A DNA stretch of 15,461 bases from JAFAVZ01 sp036009105 (lineage in GTDB: Bacteria; Acidobacteriota; Thermoanaerobaculia; Gp7-AA8). The first letter of the stretch is position 1; each line of letters opens with the position of its first letter. This document shows, piece by piece, positions 12,058 through 15,461 of the stretch. The DNA lies in the NCBI GenBank assembly GCA_036009105.1, contig DASYMJ010000247.1, forward strand, positions 1 through 15,461, given 5' to 3'. Both the position numbers and the translations under genes were made by a program. The notes under the pieces were generated by a model. It worked only from the letters and a program-made list of their open reading frames with translations. It made no database searches and was not told the origin of the DNA.

Positions 12058-14253
12058 ATGCGCTTCAAGCCTGCGCTCCTCACCGCATCACTTCTCCTCT
12101 TCGCAACCCACGCCTTCGCCGTCGTCCCCCAGTTCTGGCGCGTCCGCACTGCCGAGGAGCTCCTCGGCGGCGAGATCGAAGGCTTCGCCGTCACCTCCCG
12201 CGGCGAGCTCCGCCCCGGTCCCACGGTGCGCAAGGTCGCCACCTTCACCGATCCGTTCGTCCTCTCCCAGACCGCGGCGCCGAACGGCGACCGCTTCTTC
12301 GGCACCGGCAACGAGGGGAAGGTCTATCGCCTGCGGGGCACGGACCTCAAGCTCCTCTACACCTCGCCGGAGCCGGAGATTTACGCCGTCGCGTTTCATG
12401 ACGGCGCGCTCTTCGTCGGCTCCTCGCCGAACGGCAAGATCTACCGGGTCGACCCGAACGACGGCAAGTCGACCGTCTTCTACGAGCCGAAGCAGGCTTA
12501 CATCTGGAACATGCAGTTCCTCGCCAACGGCGACCTCGCCGTGGCCACCGGCGTGGACGGGAAGCTGTTCCGGGTCACCGGCGCGGGGCAGGGGAAGGTG
12601 TGGTTCGACGGTCCGGACACGCACGTCCGTTCCATCGCAGAACGAAAAGACGGCTCGCTGCTGGTGGGCGGCTCGGGCAAGGGCCGCATCTACGAGGTCC
12701 GTGCCGACGGCTCCGCGCACGCGCTGTACGACTCGTCGCTGAACGAGATCTCCTCCATCTATGTCGATCCGAACGGCGTCGGCTGGGCCTCCGGCGTCAG
12801 CAACGTGCTGCCTGCCTCCGCGCCGGCCAAGGCGGGGACGAAGACGCCTTCCTCCACCTCTTCCGGCACCTCGGGGTCGTCGTCGTCCTCATCCTCCGCC
12901 TCGGAGAAGAAGGATTCGTCGGACGGCTCGCCGAACGTGGAGGTGAGCTTCTCCTTCGACGACAGCTCGTCGTCCTCCTCCACTTCCCAGGCCGGCAGCG
13001 GCGAGCTCTATCGCATCAACCCGGACGGCTTCGTGGAAGTGGTGCGCAAGTTCGAGCGGGAGATGGTCTACGCCATCAGCGGCGGGCCGAACGGCTCGGT
13101 GCTGCTCTCCACCGGCCCGCAGGGACGGGTCTACTCGTACAAGGACAACGAGGCGTCGCTGATCGCCACCGTGCCGGAGAAGCAGGTCGTCTCCATCTCC
13201 AGCGAGGGCGGCCAGATGCTGATCACCACCACGAACAGCGGCGCGGTGTATCGCGTCGACGAGCGGCCCTCCGCCACCGCGGAGTTCCGCTCGGTGGCCA
13301 AGGACGTCGAGCGTTTCTCCCAGTTCGGCCACTACCGCATCGAGGGCACCGACATCGACAACGGCCGCGTCGCCGTCGCGTTCCGCACCGGCAACACCCG
13401 CACGCCCGACTCCACCTGGAGCAGCTGGAGCGCGCCGGTCTCGGCGGCGGAGGGGAGCGTCAATGCTCCGGCCGGACGATATGTGCAGTGGAAGCTGACC
13501 ATGCCCAAGCCGGCGCCGACCACGTCCGTCGATACGGTGACGGTGGCGTTCATCAACCGCAACGTCGCGCCGGCCATCGACTCGGTGACGGTGCAGGATC
13601 CGGCCGTGGTCTACATCAGCTCCTCGTATCCGGCCTCGCCGCAGGTGGTGGAGGCGACCAACCCCGATGAATACGGCATCTTCACCAGCCTCGACACGCC
13701 GCGCGACAAGAACGACCAGGGAAAGAAGGTCTTCCGCAAGGGCTTCCGCACCATCACCTGGCGCGCGCACGACGACAACGGGGACAGCCTCCGCTACACC
13801 GTCGCCTTCCGCCGCCGCGGCAGCGACAACTGGCTCCGCCTGCGCGAGAACATGGACGAGACGCAGCTGAACTTCGATACCTCCCAGCTGCCCGACGGCA
13901 CGTACGAGCTGCGCCTCACCGCCAGCGATGCCAACGACAACCCCGAGCTCCCCCTCGGCGATACGAAGGAAGGGGTCGAGTTCCAGGTGGACAACACGCC
14001 GCCCTCGGTGGTGGTGACTCCGTCCCCGAACGAGGTGCAGATCCGCGTGACGGACAAGCTCTCCACGGTAGGCAAGGTGGAGTACTCCGCCGACGCGCAG
14101 AAGTGGATTCGCCTGACCCCGGTGGACGGCATCGCCGACTCCAGCGACGAGACCTACAAGCTCCCCCGCACCGCGATCTCCGGCCGCTTCGTGATCGTGC
14201 GGGCGGTGGACGGCTTCTACAACGTGGCCACGGAGAGCGTGACGCTGCCGTGA
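12058..14253 (+). CDS. secreted seven-bladed beta-propeller protein with Ser-rich insertion
   Basis: A 731-residue protein with a signal peptide (MRFKPALLTASLLLFATHAFA). Residues about 60-400 contain seven copies of a blade motif of the form (A/T/S)xGxxGx(V/I/L)YRV: 82-92 GTGNEGKVYRL, 121-131, 163-173, 204-215, a fifth split between ASGVSN (244-249) and GSGELYRI (313-320), 351-361 STGPQGRVYSY, and 390-400. The fifth is interrupted by a Ser-rich, low-complexity loop of about 60 residues. The C-terminal half has jelly-roll or Ig/fibronectin-like beta domains (STWSSWSAP, TITWRAHDDNGDSLRYTVAFRRRG, PDGTYELRLTASDANDNPE, VDNTPPSVVV). Function is unknown: a surface binding or scaffold protein, or a lactonase-like propeller without a clear active site. 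ATG 12058 has AAGGA 12 bases upstream; TTG 12037 is possible. Confidence 0.88.
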   Translation: MRFKPALLTASLLLFATHAFAVVPQFWRVRTAEELLGGEIEGFAVTSRGELRPGPTVRKVATFTDPFVLSQTAAPNGDRFFGTGNEGKVYRLRGTDLKLLYTSPEPEIYAVAFHDGALFVGSSPNGKIYRVDPNDGKSTVFYEPKQAYIWNMQFLANGDLAVATGVDGKLFRVTGAGQGKVWFDGPDTHVRSIAERKDGSLLVGGSGKGRIYEVRADGSAHALYDSSLNEISSIYVDPNGVGWASGVSNVLPASAPAKAGTKTPSSTSSGTSGSSSSSSSASEKKDSSDGSPNVEVSFSFDDSSSSSSTSQAGSGELYRINPDGFVEVVRKFEREMVYAISGGPNGSVLLSTGPQGRVYSYKDNEASLIATVPEKQVVSISSEGGQMLITTTNSGAVYRVDERPSATAEFRSVAKDVERFSQFGHYRIEGTDIDNGRVAVAFRTGNTRTPDSTWSSWSAPVSAAEGSVNAPAGRYVQWKLTMPKPAPTTSVDTVTVAFINRNVAPAIDSVTVQDPAVVYISSSYPASPQVVEATNPDEYGIFTSLDTPRDKNDQGKKVFRKGFRTITWRAHDDNGDSLRYTVAFRRRGSDNWLRLRENMDETQLNFDTSQLPDGTYELRLTASDANDNPELPLGDTKEGVEFQVDNTPPSVVVTPSPNEVQIRVTDKLSTVGKVEYSADAQKWIRLTPVDGIADSSDETYKLPRTAISGRFVIVRAVDGFYNVATESVTLP

Positions 14254-14260
14254 GGAAAAC

Positions 14261-14321
14261 GTAGGGCCGGCTCTCCAGCCGGCCCATCATCCATTACTGG
14301 TCCGGCTGGAGAGCCGGCCCC
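14261..14321. repeat. paired GGGCCGGCT hairpin element, copy C2
   Basis: Bases 14264-14282 are the exact reverse complement of 14302-14320 (19 bp), and each arm is itself a short GGCCGGCT hairpin. It shares its core with copy C1 at 1674-1741. Here it lies between two co-directional genes, starting seven bases after the propeller stop and ending six bases before the putative -10 of the next gene. It could terminate the upstream transcript. Confidence 0.8.
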
Positions 14322-14326
14322 ACATC

Positions 14327-14332
14327 TATAAT
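14327..14332 (+). promoter_or_regulatory. consensus -10 (TATAAT) of the substrate-binding protein gene
   Basis: A perfect TATAAT is followed by 7 bases and then the GTG start, the same spacing as at kdsA. Transcription is expected at 14339-14340, so the mRNA would be leaderless. No -35 or Shine-Dalgarno is visible; the upstream DNA is repeat C2. Confidence 0.5.
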
Positions 14333-14339
14333 CCCCCTC

Positions 14340-15461
14340 GTGAACCGTCCCGCTCGGCTGATCACTCTGCTCGTCGTCTGTCTTGCCCTCGCCGGCTGCT
14401 CGCGCGAGCAGAGCGCGCCGCCGGTGACGGCCGCCGCCACCTCCACCGTCATCGACGAGACCAGGCCGCAGGACGGCGGCATGATCATCCGCCGCCTCGA
14501 AGCGGACATCTCCACGCTCAATCCCATCCTCGGCGCGGGCGAGTACGACAAGCTGGTCGGCGACTACATCTTCACGCCGCTGGTCTATCTCGACATCAAC
14601 CTCCGCCCCGTCGCCGGCCTGGCCGATTCCTGGGAGGTCTCCAAAGACGGCCTCGAGTACACCTTCCACCTCAACCCGAAGGCGACGTTCTCGGACGGCA
14701 CGCCGGTCAAGGCCAGCGACGTCCTCTTCACGCTGCGCAAGATCCTGGAGGCGGACACCGAGTCGGTGCAGATCGCGGCGGCGTTCATCACCGCGGACGT
14801 CAAACGATCGCGCGTCGTCGATGACCACACGGTTGTCATCGCCTTCAAGGAAGCGCTCGCGGCGCAGCTGATCCGCTTCGCCGAGTTCGCCACCATTCCG
14901 GAGCACGTTTACAACCAGGGCGACTTCAAGACGGCTTACATCTCCACCGCGGTGGGCAGCGGCCCGTACAAGGTGGTGCGGCGCGTGCCGGGCAAGGAAG
15001 TGCTGCTCGAGCGGCGCGCCGACTACTGGGGGAAGAAGCCGTACCTGCAGACGGTGCTCTTCAAGGTCATCGCCGACGGCCAGACGGCCTGGAACGCGCT
15101 GAAGGTGGGCGACCTGGACGAGACGGTGATCAGCTCGGACATCTATCTGCGCGACGGCCGGCGCCCCGAGCTGCAGCGCTTCGTCGACTTCCGCCGCTTC
15201 TACACCATGAACTACAACTACATCGGCTGGAACGCGCACAACCCGCTGTTCGCCGACAAGCGCGTCCGCCGAGCCCTCGGCATGTGCGTGAACCTCGAGT
15301 CGGTCATCAACGACCTCTATCGCGGCACCGCCCGGGCGATGTCCGGCCCCTTCACGCCGGACGAGTATGCCTTCAACCCCGAGGTGCCGGTGCTGCCTTA
15401 TGACCCGGAAGGGGCCCTGCGGATCTTGAACTCGGTGGGTTGGCTGGACACGAACCATGAC
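14340..15461 (+). CDS. peptide/oligopeptide ABC transporter substrate-binding lipoprotein, partial
   Basis: An open frame of 374 codons from GTG 14340 that continues past the right edge. It starts with a lipoprotein signal: basic NRPAR, hydrophobic LITLLVVCLALAGC, lipobox LAGC with Cys20. The family 5 (OppA/DppA-like) solute-binding fold follows: TLNPILGAGEYDKLVGDYIF, LVYLDINLRPVAGLADSWEVS, LEYTFHLNPKATFSDGTPVKASDVLFTL, VGSGPYKVVR, LERRADYWG, and WNAHNPLFADKRVRRALGMCVNLE. Such proteins capture peptides or other small solutes for an ABC importer; permease genes would be expected beyond the window. No frameshift is seen. The GTG start is supported by the position of the lipobox and the adjacent TATAAT; there is no ribosome binding site. 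Confidence 0.93.
   Translation, partial: MNRPARLITLLVVCLALAGCSREQSAPPVTAAATSTVIDETRPQDGGMIIRRLEADISTLNPILGAGEYDKLVGDYIFTPLVYLDINLRPVAGLADSWEVSKDGLEYTFHLNPKATFSDGTPVKASDVLFTLRKILEADTESVQIAAAFITADVKRSRVVDDHTVVIAFKEALAAQLIRFAEFATIPEHVYNQGDFKTAYISTAVGSGPYKVVRRVPGKEVLLERRADYWGKKPYLQTVLFKVIADGQTAWNALKVGDLDETVISSDIYLRDGRRPELQRFVDFRRFYTMNYNYIGWNAHNPLFADKRVRRALGMCVNLESVINDLYRGTARAMSGPFTPDEYAFNPEVPVLPYDPEGALRILNSVGWLDTNHD

Noticed and set aside
14217..15458. Minus-strand open frame opposite the substrate-binding lipoprotein
   Set aside because: The plus strand has an uninterrupted family-5 solute-binding protein with a lipobox; the antisense frame shows no motif and crosses repeat C2.

Overview
This is a GC-rich window (about two thirds G+C by eye) from a Gram-negative-type bacterium. 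Kdo synthesis genes (kdsA, kdsB), signal peptides and a lipobox point to an outer membrane with LPS. The mix of Kdo genes, a SpoIVB/S55-type peptidase, a secreted seven-bladed propeller protein and many small intergenic hairpin repeats resembles an environmental Acidobacteriota genome. That placement is inference; the window has no rRNA or other phylogenetic marker.

Layout. Bases 1-4670 hold a minus-strand Kdo/CTP block: kdsB, pyrG, a small four-helix membrane protein gene two bases after pyrG, and the 5' end of kdsA. A plus-strand secreted beta-helix gene (348-1673), with a repeat element on each side, separates kdsA from the rest. A membrane-anchored beta-sandwich protein (4807-5742) diverges from kdsB and converges on a small secreted protein (5819-6538). 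That gene diverges from aroF (type I-beta DAHP synthase), which is followed by pyk (pyruvate kinase). pyk converges on a two-lobed secreted aspartic protease (9267-10097). Divergent from the protease, with overlapping start codons, is a secreted S55-type serine peptidase (10087-11955). Downstream come a secreted seven-bladed propeller protein (12058-14253) and a lipoprotein of the peptide ABC transporter substrate-binding family, cut by the window edge.

How it fits together. KdsB uses CTP, the product of PyrG, to activate Kdo; KdsA makes the Kdo precursor. KdsA, AroF and pyruvate kinase all consume phosphoenolpyruvate. The right-hand half is mostly envelope or secreted proteins, two of them candidate proteases.

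The most unusual content is: (i) four families of small inverted-repeat elements in most intergenic gaps, three seen twice here and two built on a 7-bp period; (ii) an S55 peptidase whose Ser and His motifs are in reverse order to SpoIVB, suggesting a circular permutation; (iii) several -10-like hexamers so close to start codons that transcripts would be leaderless or nearly so. No CRISPR, tRNA, rRNA, prophage or transposase gene was seen. No gene-free stretch exceeds 300 bases.
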